Positions 1 through 10,303 of a stretch of 64,000 bases of DNA are shown piece after piece. The notes beneath the pieces were generated by a model. That model saw only the letters and a list, made by a program, of their open reading frames with translations. It had not been told where the DNA came from and made no database searches. Positions within the stretch are counted from its first letter, which is position 1. Every line of letters starts with the position of its first letter. This stretch comes from Dactylonectria macrodidyma (lineage: Eukaryota; Ascomycota; Sordariomycetes; Hypocreales; Nectriaceae). The position numbers and the translations under genes are program-made. The DNA lies in NCBI GenBank assembly GCA_020744425.1, contig JAGMUV010000001.1:2046001-2110000 (forward strand), given 5' to 3'.

Positions 1-168
1 GGCCCCCAATGCATAATGCTGGGAGGGTCTATACTTAGGTACACTAGATATATTTATACACGCCCTGAATTGGAGCGCGGAGGATGATTGGTCCAAATAT
101 GATTCAGTGAAATGTACGGATTAGGTAGGGCGATACGCGGGGCCGGCTGAATGCAATATTCCTGCTGG

Positions 169-248
169 CTGCCACCCCAGCAAGCCACCAGCGCCTGAAC
201 CCCCATGGGTCTGCCACCCACCCTAGCAAGCCACCAGCGCCTAAACCC
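169..248. repeat. Short tandem direct repeat
   Basis: Two adjacent imperfect copies of about 35-38 bases are seen (about 169-203 and 211-248). Both contain the run CAAGCCACCAGCGCCT. The surrounding 1-500 holds no recognisable gene; the ORFs there look like chance frames. Confidence 0.7.
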
Positions 249-539
249 CAACTCACACAAGGAGGGGCCACGGGCCGAACCGACCCTAGCCAGGGGTTCG
301 GCCTCAGGAGCCATGCCGCAATTCTTTTGGCAAGTACAAAGGAGAGGCATCCGTGGACGATTCAGTCTGGAATGGATACAGTCCTCTCCTCTTCGGGCAT
401 ACTGTAAAACATGATACGCTCTTGACGCCGCACTCTCGCTGTCATTCATTATGGCTAACTCGACCGATCAGTCTTTCGGTAATAATATCCTCCAACCAAC
501 TAGTTCTCGACTTAGTGAACTGATTTGAGGTATCCAGAA

Positions 540-1796
540 ATGTCCTCGCGGGCTTGGACAAGCACGGCCGGTCCCATTGAAGCGGATCCGGATCCCACCT
601 TCGCCGACCTTCCGTGGTATCGCTGGTGGTTGTCCCAGCAAATCCGCAGCCAGCCCCAGCGACTGTTGCTGGCTCTGCCGAATATGGAGTGCGACGAGGG
701 ATCGGATTGGGACACACAATTCTTTCCCTTGTGGAACAAGGTCCGAGAACTTGTGCTGGCCCCGGAACCGAAAACCATCGACGGGATCACGGATACACTT
801 GTCGAACTCGATATCATATCCGTCAAGGACAATTACGAAGCCTACCAGTCAGCGAAGGAACTTATGTTTTCCATCTTAGGCTGGCAGACGATGCTCTACA
901 AGCCTGACCTTTTCTCCTGTGCGACCGGAGGATTCAACATTCTCGACGAGATGGACGGATACCACGGCGAAGCGCGGATATGCCTTAATCAGTCTCCTCT
1001 CTCGGGCAAATGCGACCTACCCAGCTTTCTTCTTGGGTTCGGCATGATGCTCCCACCACGAGACTATTGCGCCTTTGACGATATGGATGACAAAAAACTG
1101 ATCAACAATACCAAAGTAATCATCTCCAAGGACCTCAACGCCTACGTGTTGACCAAGGTCTGTGGTGTCAGGCTTCAGTGGGTCGACTCTCTCTCCTGCC
1201 ATCTGGAACTGGACAAGCATTCCGGCACACTCTTTCTCTATCGATACCCCTCATTCTGCGTCTCGAGTCTTCAAACACGAGATACAAAGGAGCGACGGAG
1301 GGGCGCCATTCACAGCTGCGGGTTCGAAAGACCTGGATCAGTGCCGTGGGCGAGTGAGGAGGATGTCACGGAGCTGCTTCAGGAGATTCTACTATCCTAC
1401 CGCCTTCTCTTCGGTCAGAGCAGGCGATCGAGAAGTCTGTTTCGACGGCTACGACCGTTCGCACACATACCGCACGAAGGACATGATCAATTCTTGTCTC
1501 TGATCTGCAGCAGGAAGCAATTCAATTGTCCAATTACGCTAACTGAGCGAGAGGAGTACGACTTGGCTGGTGACTTCCCGCACCTTCGGAGTAGAATCGT
1601 ACGACTGAGCAGTTACGCGTCAAGCAAGAAGCCTCGCTCCATCCGTCAGCTGTGGCGGGATAAGCGCGACTCTACCGCCTGGCTCGCGTTCTGGAGTGTC
1701 CTAATTTTTGGTTCGGTGAGCATCCTTTTAGGAGTGGTTCAGGCGGTTTTTCAGATTATGCAATATGTTCTTGCGCTCCAGCAGGCTGGAGCCTGA
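540..1796 (+). CDS. Fungal protein of unknown function with C-terminal membrane anchor
   Basis: A single open frame of 418 codons starts at ATG 540; an in-frame TTG lies 15 bases earlier. The N-terminal part is soluble-looking and rich in Trp and acidic residues (for example LPWYRWWLSQQI). Near the C-terminus a basic stretch with KPRSIRQLWRDKRDSTAW is followed by a hydrophobic helix (LAFWSVLIFGSVSILLGVVQ) and about 17 more residues. This tail resembles a widespread family of uncharacterised Pezizomycotina proteins with one late transmembrane segment. No enzymatic motif is visible. It converges with the downstream peptidase gene, whose stop lies only about 35 bases past this stop. The function is unknown; the CDS itself is well supported by its length and amino-acid composition. 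Confidence 0.75.
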   Translation: MSSRAWTSTAGPIEADPDPTFADLPWYRWWLSQQIRSQPQRLLLALPNMECDEGSDWDTQFFPLWNKVRELVLAPEPKTIDGITDTLVELDIISVKDNYEAYQSAKELMFSILGWQTMLYKPDLFSCATGGFNILDEMDGYHGEARICLNQSPLSGKCDLPSFLLGFGMMLPPRDYCAFDDMDDKKLINNTKVIISKDLNAYVLTKVCGVRLQWVDSLSCHLELDKHSGTLFLYRYPSFCVSSLQTRDTKERRRGAIHSCGFERPGSVPWASEEDVTELLQEILLSYRLLFGQSRRSRSLFRRLRPFAHIPHEGHDQFLSLICSRKQFNCPITLTEREEYDLAGDFPHLRSRIVRLSSYASSKKPRSIRQLWRDKRDSTAWLAFWSVLIFGSVSILLGVVQAVFQIMQYVLALQQAGA

Positions 1797-1829
1797 GTGT
1801 ACCTGTATTCATAGGAAATGTATCCTGTC

Positions 1830-4495
1830 TCACACCTTCCGCTCCGCCCAGCTTTCAAGGACGCCTTCAATCGTCGGCTCATACTCCTTCAGAGCGACGG
1901 TGTCCCCATCCAGGAACGTGTTGGCATGAACGAAGATGAATGGAGGAGGCTTGTTTACGAGCACTGTCTCTCGCCAATCGACATATTCCCCGTCCACCCT
2001 CGATAGCTCCTCATAGTACGTGCGACAGCCTTCAGCGTCTGCTGTGCATCTAAACATGTGCAAGTGCAAGAGCATCTTTCCAAGCGCTGGCTTTCCATGT
2101 GTACGAATCTTGGAACGGTCCACCCGGACTGTCAGGCTTTGCTTTGGCCGGTTGTGGGTGACGGTTATGACGCCACCGCCGTCAAGAAGCAAACACTTCA
2201 GTATGGCAAAGTGAGCCTATCTAGTTATTAGCACGCCTATCCCCATCTTGGAAACCTATATTGCGGTAACACTAACTCGACTATGCGCCTGGCCCCATTT
2301 CTGTGAGGTGGGTTAGGAAAACAACATTTCATCTTTGCCAGGAGTCGGGGAGCACTTACGCCGCTATGCAAATTGAAGTTGGCGAGTCCCCGCAAACCAT
2401 CAACACCTAACTGTTGGTACATATTGTAGGTCACTGCCGCTACCATGTTAGTCCTAGCCAGCTTTTCTGGTTTTGAGAGCTACTCACAGTCTTCGGCTCG
2501 AATGTCAGAGGCGTCAGTGAAGCCGAACAGCTCAAGAAGCTCGGGGTCGTCCATTAAATAGGCGCCAACGAGCTCGGCCCTGCACTCGTCAACCGTGGTT
2601 GCCAGGTCGCTGAATTGACCGGTCCAAGTCTGGCCTGGCCCGTACCAGCACGTAATGGGCTCTCCAGTGATGGGGTTAACGGGTGGATTCTTGATGTCGA
2701 AGTTGAAATTTCCGTCTATAGTCTCAACCATCATCCGCCCTGTGCCATGGCCAAGGAGCTCATGGAGCACGACCCACCAGTAGTAAGCTGGGAACTTGTG
2801 CTTCTTGAATTGCTCCGCCTCGGAAGCGTCAATGAAAGGATACTGCTTCGCTTGGCTCTCGGCGACCATCCGATTGGCAATGATCACATTCTTGAATCCA
2901 TCCTCCTGCCGAATGTCGTTGTACTGTAATTAGCCGTCAGTCTGCGCAAGAAGCGCGCCAAAGGTCTGAGCAAATGAACTAACGTTGGGTAAGTTGATTC
3001 CCGGAAATATGATGCTCGAGCAGTACGCAAGCGCTATGGGCTCTGAGAAATCGGTCATAGACTGGGTCGGTATTGCCACTCACTATGGATGCTCGAGAAG
3101 TCGGGCGGCTCGAAGAGGTTTTTCTCAAACGGTCCTCTGCCATCATTCTCCGGCGTTGCCCAGGGCAGCCGACGAATGAACGTTGCCGAGTTTTCAACCA
3201 GCTTGGCAAGAAGCCTGGTCTCTTCGTCGTCTGCAATGGCCACCAGGGCCTCGAACTCTGCTCGAATCCCGTGCGGATCGCGATATGGCTCGACGAACCC
3301 AAAAATGTTCTCCACCCTGGGCGCCTTGTCCCGCACCCATATCCGCTGCGATTTGCGGTATGTGTCCAGACTGCCGCTTTGGAAACTTTCGATATACACT
3401 CTGAGAAGCTCTCTCTGCAGATTATTGGCCGTGTATTTGGACGCTTCCGTAAGCTCAGCGCACACCCGCTGAAGATCGGAAGAATGATCTCCTCTAACAA
3501 GTCTCACGGATCCCTTGCCATTGGGGAGAGGAAACTGGGCAACGTCTCCGCCTTCAACAGAGGCAAGGAGGACCTCAAATCCGGCGCCATCATCTGTCTT
3601 TCGAAGCCTGGTGTTCTCAGGGAAGATGGAATTCTGCTCGAGAATTTTTGACACCATGGTGACGTCCGACTCTTTGATATCATTCCTGGGATAGTAACTG
3701 CTCTGAGCAGTCTCGCTCGGATAACCAAGGCTGAAAGGTGGCCTGGCGTTTATGGACTCGGATATCTCCTCATATATGCTTGTCAATATGGGGGATCTGT
3801 CTGCCAGTTTCTGGAGGACAGTCTCATCCACACCGGGGATGAATTTTTGATCTCCAGAACCCTGCGGGAGTCAGTATTGCATGTAGGCTTGCACATCCAA
3901 GCGACATGACACACATAGTAGTTTCCGACATTGGAGAGAAAAGTAGCGGCGTAGGTTAGAAAGCGTTGGAGGTTCTCGCTGCTGACATCTGGTCCGATGA
4001 GGGAACGCCAGTTTCCAGAACAGGTGCGATGGAGCTCGAGGATGAAGTCGAAAATTGCGGGTGACTCTGGAGAAACCTGTCGGAGGATGATCCTTGCTCC
4101 GAACCAGGCAGAGCTAGACATGATGTTGAGCATGACACTTGCGTGTCGTGCTGGGTTCGCGCTTACCGAGCCATGTGATGCGCATATCGTTTTTCCCGAT
4201 CTGTCAGGCGCCCGAACTGGGCCTCGATACCCAGCTTGAAGACTTGGACCTCATAGACAGCCATTGCGAGTGGTAGCTGCCTGGTGAGGCTTTTATGCTG
4301 GGCGGCGTAAGATATCACCTGCGCCTGGAGATGCGAAGGCTTCCGATGCGGGGTATCTGCGATAAATACCCTGTAGGCAACGGGACTGTCACACTTCAGC
4401 CCACCAGCCCGCGTCTGCGGTGGCCAATCGAATGAGAATATTTTGTATATCGCCATTGGTCGACGTTGATCGCAGCAGGAGAGAACATTTCTCAC
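1830..4495 (-). CDS. DPP3: Dipeptidyl peptidase III (M49 zinc exopeptidase)
   Basis: The encoded enzyme removes dipeptides from peptide N-termini and is cytosolic in known members. The family call rests on the M49 zinc motif HELLGH in VLHELLGHGTGRM and the second motif DECRAE in VDECRAELVGAYL. The conserved blocks EKRYAHHMAR, ARIILRQVSPESPAI, IIFPGINLPN and WGQAHSR also match. I can assemble eight exons on the minus strand: 4495-4167, 4113-3915, 3861-3084, 3042-2984, 2923-2488, 2433-2360, 2300-2277 and 2216-1830. All introns have GT..AG ends and are 41-60 nt; the last has a CTAATAAC branch site. The exons sum to 762 codons in one frame (761 aa), near the usual 700-750. The N-terminal 80 residues are uncertain, as an extra intron or another start is possible. 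The 41-nt intron is unusually short. The gene looks intact. Confidence 0.92.
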
Positions 4496-5217
4496 CAGGA
4501 TCGATAATGCAAGCCAAATAATGCGTATGGTGGTCTGCTGGCCTTCGTATTGTCGGCCTCGTTTATGCTTTCTTTTGCAGAACCACCTTACACAAACAGC
4601 GCAAAATAATCTGGCGCAGATTGCAGTGCCAGCGGATGGTTAGTCCCAAGGTGCCACTGCTATGGACGGAGGTACCCTGGCACGACTCACGCCGAGATAC
4701 CAACACGAGCTGGATAGAAAAGCTAGATGCCAGGAAGAAGCAAGGTAATGGACATAGATCATGCCCGAGTTTACCTGATGGAGCTCAGCTCTGCCGATCG
4801 TTCCCCGCGGCTTAGGAGCTATTGATTGTCGGCAGCCAAAGCAGCCTTTCTGGACAACGCCTGCATCGCGACTTGCCCCATTCGAGGGACGGTTGATGCA
4901 TTATGGCCTAAATCAGGTGGTCGCACCCCACACCACCTGATAAGGTACGGATGCGGTTGCCGACGCGAGCGTTTGTACGCGCTGGTTCTTTGACTGGTCC
5001 GCGCAGGCCCTCAACTTGGGAGCCTTCCGTGCGATCGGGTAATCCACGGCATTACTCCACCGATGGCTAGGCGCTTTTGGCATGTGAGTGGTGGCGACAA
5101 CAGGCATCGGGTTGCGACATTATAGCTACGTACGGATCAAACGTTCGAATAGCTCAGGCGCACGTCACCTTGTGACCGACAGAGGGCGCAGGTCCACGAA
5201 GAACCCCTGCTAGCACA

Positions 5218-5448
5218 ATGAGTAACAACACGCAGATTAGTGAGGTTCTGGAGCAGGCAAACGACTTGGCGGGATGGCTTAGCCAGGTGACCGACAGGAA
5301 TTGGGCAGCCTATCGAGGGAGCAATCAGATTGAACAGTGCAGCCACCCAGATCGGACGAAGCAGATTATCAACCTAATAAGAGCAGTAAGACTCGAGGTG
5401 AGCCCAGCAGCCGCCCAGGATTCCATGCGTAGGGTTGCTAACGAATGA
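5218..5448 (+). CDS. Possible small unknown protein or first exon
   Basis: ATG 5218 opens a 76-codon frame with a helical, charged composition (MSNNTQISEVLEQANDLAGW at the start). Downstream on the same strand, about 5480-5705, another frame stays open with plausible protein composition (GEIITISRNETCASYVDGT). The two may be exons of one gene with an intron ending near 5490, but I could not fix a splice pair. No family is recognised, and it may be chance. Confidence 0.3.
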   Translation: MSNNTQISEVLEQANDLAGWLSQVTDRNWAAYRGSNQIEQCSHPDRTKQIINLIRAVRLEVSPAAAQDSMRRVANE

Positions 5449-5685
5449 TCCGGTAGACAGCAGGAAAACTAGCCTTCATTCTCAGGTGTCGCGGCCCTTT
5501 CGTCGGAACCCTCGAACCGACATCGAGGGAAACGCTCCCCGGCGAAATCATTACCATCTCCCGAAATGAAACCTGCGCCTCATATGTTGACGGTACCCCA
5601 TTTAATCCCGGGGAAAGACACAAGATAGTCGCACCTGCTCGCCTAGACATTGAGGCTGGAGATGTGCTTTTCCTGTTGGTGGTCT

Positions 5686-6837
5686 TTACAAAGTTGGCGC
5701 AAAGAGATTGATGTTGTCCAAATCGATCGGGTAATATCCTGTGAGATCATTGTCCCCATCTAGAAGCGTGTCCAAGTCAATCCGATAGTTCTCTGCCCTC
5801 GTTAGCTCTCTTCGCTGCTTGACTGACTCGCACGTACCTTCGGGCCAATTTTCTGTCGGTGTTCCGAGAGGGGGGCCATCCGCAGGAACTTGTCGCTGTG
5901 AGGGACATTGGCGTGCCGTTAGTTGCCTAGGCGAACGTGGGGATGTGGTAAGTTCGATAAGAACACGGTCGTCTCCCAGGCTGTGAGTCGACGGCTCATT
6001 TGCGCTTGCCTCGCAATTGATAGGCGCTTTTGATAGTTCGTGGGCTTGTTTGAGGTCGCAGTTTGTTGATGGAGAGCGTATTCGATAACCTGATTCAGTG
6101 TCCGAGTTCACCGCGGATATCACATCGAGTCGCCTCTGTGTCTGCCCCTCTAGCTGTTCAATCGCTAGGGGCTTCGAGCCACCCCTGTTGGCTTTCTTTG
6201 TATGCCCCGTTTGCCCTTTATTTTCAGGATGCATACGTTTTTGTGGACAGCGTGAGCCAGGGAGATGCCTTGATTGTCTCGATCTTTGCGACGATCTGGG
6301 TTTGCCTCTGCGAACTTTCTCCGCCATGAATTGAAAATCCCCATGAGGTTTCAGCGACTTGACGAGGCGTAACACTGGACGCAGTTCGGCATCCGGAAGC
6401 TTGCTCAGAAGTAGTCCCACGTTCTTGTCATCCGTTCCTGCCGCAGCAAGGGCCGTGAGAGCATGGATCCCACCGGACTCGAAAAACTTCATCTCTGGTG
6501 AGCTCTTCTCCACTGTGCCTAACTGACATTCTTCTGCAATCTTTTGAAGACGATAAGGTGTCTGCTTTCGCTCAGCCTGAAGCGAGAGGCGAAATCGACT
6601 CCCAAGTTGAATCCGGGGCACGGTATGCGGTGTGAGCGAGACGAACGCGAATGCGTCGGTGAGAACTTCACGAAGAACGTCAGGTGCCGTTTGAGATGCA
6701 TCTTCCACAGTCATCCACTCGTCTCCGATGAATACTTTGAGTGCTGGACAGAAAGAATCCGACATGGCGAAGGCTGTGTTCCACGGGTAAATGCGAACAG
6801 AAGCGCTGTTTTGACATGCGTCTGTAGAGCTGGTCAT
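5686..6837 (-). CDS. Unknown protein with central basic low-complexity region
   Basis: A 383-codon open frame begins at ATG 6837. The N-terminal 170 residues look folded (FIGDEWMTVEDASQTAPDVL, then a helical LPDAELRPVLRLVKSLK). Residues about 170-225 are strongly basic, with KVRRGKPRSSQRSRQSR and HTKKANRGGSK, suggesting nuclear or nucleic-acid association. The last 150 residues are Ser/Pro/Thr-rich and end in a short acidic segment. No domain is recognised. An intron or a different start is possible, because upstream minus-strand frames also stay open. Confidence 0.55.
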   Translation of the reverse strand: MTSSTDACQNSASVRIYPWNTAFAMSDSFCPALKVFIGDEWMTVEDASQTAPDVLREVLTDAFAFVSLTPHTVPRIQLGSRFRLSLQAERKQTPYRLQKIAEECQLGTVEKSSPEMKFFESGGIHALTALAAAGTDDKNVGLLLSKLPDAELRPVLRLVKSLKPHGDFQFMAEKVRRGKPRSSQRSRQSRHLPGSRCPQKRMHPENKGQTGHTKKANRGGSKPLAIEQLEGQTQRRLDVISAVNSDTESGYRIRSPSTNCDLKQAHELSKAPINCEASANEPSTHSLGDDRVLIELTTSPRSPRQLTARQCPSQRQVPADGPPLGTPTENWPEGTCESVKQRRELTRAENYRIDLDTLLDGDNDLTGYYPIDLDNINLFAPTL

Positions 6838-7440
6838 AAGAGTTGCAGAGGATGTGCTTGTAAGATTGAGAACTCAAATTGAAATCGGCTGATGGAAATA
6901 CAGGAAGTACTGAAATCTACGAGCAGAAATAGAGCTTACCCTAAATCTGTGCACAGACTTGGGAGCTTTCCCCGATCTGGTCTGGCGGCTAGATGTCTAG
7001 TGCAGGCGGGTCGTTGTTTCGCTATGGCAAGAGCATTTGCTGAAGCCTCAGAGCCAGACCTCATGCTCCATATACAAAAGACGAATCGCAGCCAACTGAA
7101 TACCAAAGCAGTCGCCGACAACAACCTATCTGACCTAGCCACCAAATTCATGATTTTTCTTTATCGAGATGGCCGAGCCACGTGACGAGATACTCGTGAG
7201 ATTTACTGGCAGCCAGAACTACGGAACAGGATTAAAATGATTGGCAGGCTCCCGAGACGACCGAGAACGATGAGGTGTGTGCCTGCTCTAATGTGTCCTT
7301 CGGTGAAGACTATGTGGGCGGCATGCACTGACCATCGTTGTGATCAAGGCCGACCATGACTCCTCCGTTGGCGAGGTACGATTGCATTTTCACTAGAGAA
7401 TCTTCACGGGGGAGGCTGGCTGATATTAACCCGTTGGCAG

Positions 7441-8658
7441 GATCCTCCATCCTCCACACAAAGCTTGGAAAGCTCCATTTACAACTACCGGGAGGAAAAC
7501 GGGAGGACATACCATAGATACCGGGAAGGAAGTGAGCATCCCATTGTTTACGGCAATCACTTGGGGTTTGTGTTAATGCTGAAGCGTACAGAATATAATC
7601 TCCCTAATGATGAACAGGAACAAGAAAGGCTTGGTTTGTTCAGCCATAGCAGATGAATTCTTACTCCCAGCTAACAGGTTAAAGACCTACAGCATCATTT
7701 ATTTCTTCTGACCTTTGATGATAGGCTCGGTCTTGCACCACCGAATGATCCCGATTTCAACCCCGACCGCGTTCTTGATCTGGGCACCGGTACAGGAATA
7801 TGGGCCATAGACTATAGTGACGAGCATCCAGGGACTCATGTTTGTTCAATGCTCCCATTCCGCCAACTCCAGGCTAACAAACTATCAAGGTCATAGGCAT
7901 CGATCTCTCTCCTATCCAACCCCTCTTGTATGGCATGGCGCTCTTAAACTGATTCACTTGCTGACAGCCGCTAAGTGTGCCCCCGAACGTTGAGTTTCAA
8001 GTCGACGACGTTGAACAGGATTGGACGTTCGAAATCAAATTCGATTACGTTCATAGCCGAATGATGACGTCCAGTATCGCGAGCTGGTCCGAGTACCTCC
8101 AAAGAATCTATGAGTAAGTGTGGCCGCGTCAAGTGGGTATACAGATCAGCGTTCCTAAATCGACTAGCAATCTCAAACCCGGGGGTTATTTTGAGCTACA
8201 GGAGGCAGATCTCCTTGCGAAATCGGACGACGGAACCCTTACGAACGAGCACGCGCTTTCAAAGTGGCTAGAATACCTACACAATGCATCCATGAAGCTC
8301 GGCCGCCCTTACCAAGACATTACGAAGGTCAAGAACATCATGGCTGATATTGGTTTTGTCGATATTGTTGAGACCTATAGGAGGTGGCCAATGAACACTT
8401 GGCCTCGTGATGCGAAATACAAGTTGCTCGGGGCATGGACCCGAGAGAATGTGTCCAATGGCCTGGAAGCATTCAGCATGGCACCATTGACCAGGGCTCT
8501 AGACTGGAATAAGGATGAAGTCACAGCATTCTTGGCGAACGTTAGGAGGGACTTGAACGACAAAAGCATCCATGCTTATTGGCCTGTGTGCGTACTCCAT
8601 TCACCACTTTTCCCCACTAACCAGTTCTAGATACTCAGTATATGGCAGGAGGCCTTAG
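7441..8658 (+). CDS. LaeA-like SAM-dependent methyltransferase
   Basis: This is a class I methyltransferase of the large fungal LaeA-like family. Some members regulate secondary metabolism and development; the substrate of this one is unknown. Seven exons assemble in one frame: 7441-7531, 7592-7633, 7685-7839, 7890-7927, 7976-8113, 8168-8587 and 8631-8658 (304 codons). The introns are 43-60 nt and branch sites such as GCTAACAG are visible. Diagnostic blocks in order are SSIYNYREENGRTYHRYREG, LPNDEQEQERL, the SAM-binding motif I VLDLGTGTGIWAIDY, VIGIDLSPIQP, FDYVHSRMM, LKPGGYFELQE and the C-terminal WPVYSVYGRRP. The true start lies upstream: an exon ending before 7441 is implied by the acceptor TTGGCAG|GAT, and ATG 7169 (MAEPRDEI) is a candidate. 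Confidence 0.88.
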
Positions 8659-10303
8659 ACCTAGACTGAACTCAACCTCTAGGACCTGCTGTTGGCCCGC
8701 GAGGTAAATTCTGTTGCTGAAGAAAGAATAGAATAAACGCTGCAATAGCAGTATTTGCGCAATCAGGTCATCACCGAGCTGACAGGGAGGTCGAATGTGT
8801 GAACAGGGTCCGAGTCACCACACCGAGTAGTAGGACTACAGGCGCTGCAGTCAGCACCACCCGCTCTGTGGACCAGACGCGTGATCTACCAAGGATCTAA
8901 AAGTGGAGCTGGATGTGTCGATTCTATCGCCATTGGGTCAAGAACCGCTCTCCACTGTAGGCGGTGAGAGGACGAATGATGTCGAGGCGTTTCCCGCCAG
9001 AACAGTACTCCGTACGGAGTACAGCTGGGACCAATAGACAGCGTGGGCGGCAGGGCTTCTGGTGACAGAGCCCGCCCTCCCCTCATCGTTATGTCGGAGC
9101 GCTTGACCCGGTTCCATTGGGAATATCCGGCATGGCACACCTGGACAATGTCTCCGGACCAGAGCACGGAGAAGCTACGGCAAAGAACTCTGATGGCTCT
9201 CTCGGCCGAGGGACGAATGGACAAGGCGGTATGGGGCATTCGACTGGGAGCCGCAAGTTTCCAGGCAGTGGCGCCTGCTCATCGCGCTTCTGCACCATGG
9301 ATTAGCGACCACGCGAGTGCGCCCCAGGCGGCCAGGGAAAGGAGGCCAAGAATGACAGGGCCACAGGGGAGCCGGGACGAAGCGCCGTCCCATCATTCGC
9401 ATTCGCACCATCTCAAGAGTTGCGATGTGGAGTTGGCAAGCGGAAACGGGACTACAGCTGCACTCGTCTCTCTAGCAGGGCTTTGGTGGTTCATTGTGGT
9501 TCATTCATTCAACGCGGAGCCTCGCGTAGCAGCAAGCCTGGCCGCATTGGGGGGGGGGGGGGGGGGCGGGGGCTCATGGTTGGGGCATGAGAGTACATGC
9601 GGGCGGAAAACGCCTGCTACCATCAACACACAGGCTGAGGCTTCTCGTTGGCCCTTGGCCGACGGGCAATCATGTACTTGCGCTGCGGCTGCGTGATCGT
9701 CTTCCCAGTGGACAACGACCCCGAAAGCGGGGGCATGCATGGGAATGTCAGCGGGGGGTCAGGGATCCCAGCGAAACTCCTCCCCTCCAGGCGCGTAACG
9801 CTGCCCCATGGTTGGCCAGTCGCATTCCCTTGTGCCTCTTGCAAGCTGCTCACACCCAACTCATCACACCCACCAACTCAACCAGCATAACCAGCACACC
9901 AACATCCTACAACCAACATGCATTTTTGGGCTGCAAATGGACATCCTGGAATCGCTACTAACGCGCCATCAGCACATGCCCGGTTCCCAGCCCCTGTGCC
10001 TCCGCTTGTCGTCCAGGGCCTTGGCCAGCCCCCAAGGTCTGCGCTTAAATTAGTCTCGTCTGCCTTTGCAGTCATTTTGGCCTCCATTTTCACCTCTCCG
10101 CTCCTCGTTTCTCGAATTGATGTTTGTGTCTGAATCTTCTTTCGTTGTTTGCTTGTCGCTTCCGTCTTTTTCGGACACATACTGTAGCTTGTCACGGTCG
10201 CTGAGGGCCCAAGCCGGAGTCGCACTTGCTGTTGTGCGAGGACGAGCTGCTGGTGTGTTGTTGCGTGTTGCCGTTGCGGGGTTTCACCGAACCTCCACCC
10301 ACG
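8659..10303. other. Intergenic, no gene recognised
   Basis: This is a 1.6-kb spacer between the methyltransferase and the hydrolase gene. Several frames stay open between 9040 and 9960 on both strands, but they are GC-rich, mutually overlapping and lack family resemblance. It includes a poly-G run and, at its right end, the presumed promoter and 5' UTR of the hydrolase. Confidence 0.5.
9549..9566. repeat. Poly-G homopolymer
   Basis: Eighteen consecutive G residues are seen, then C and five more G. It is a likely polymorphic tract and a possible sequencing weak point. A 13-C run at 36581-36593 is a second such tract. Confidence 0.9.

Noticed and set aside
9043..9740. ORFs spanning the poly-G run (Gly-rich plus strand, Pro-rich minus strand)
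   Set aside because: Homopolymer artefact in GC-rich intergenic DNA, with no start or domain support.
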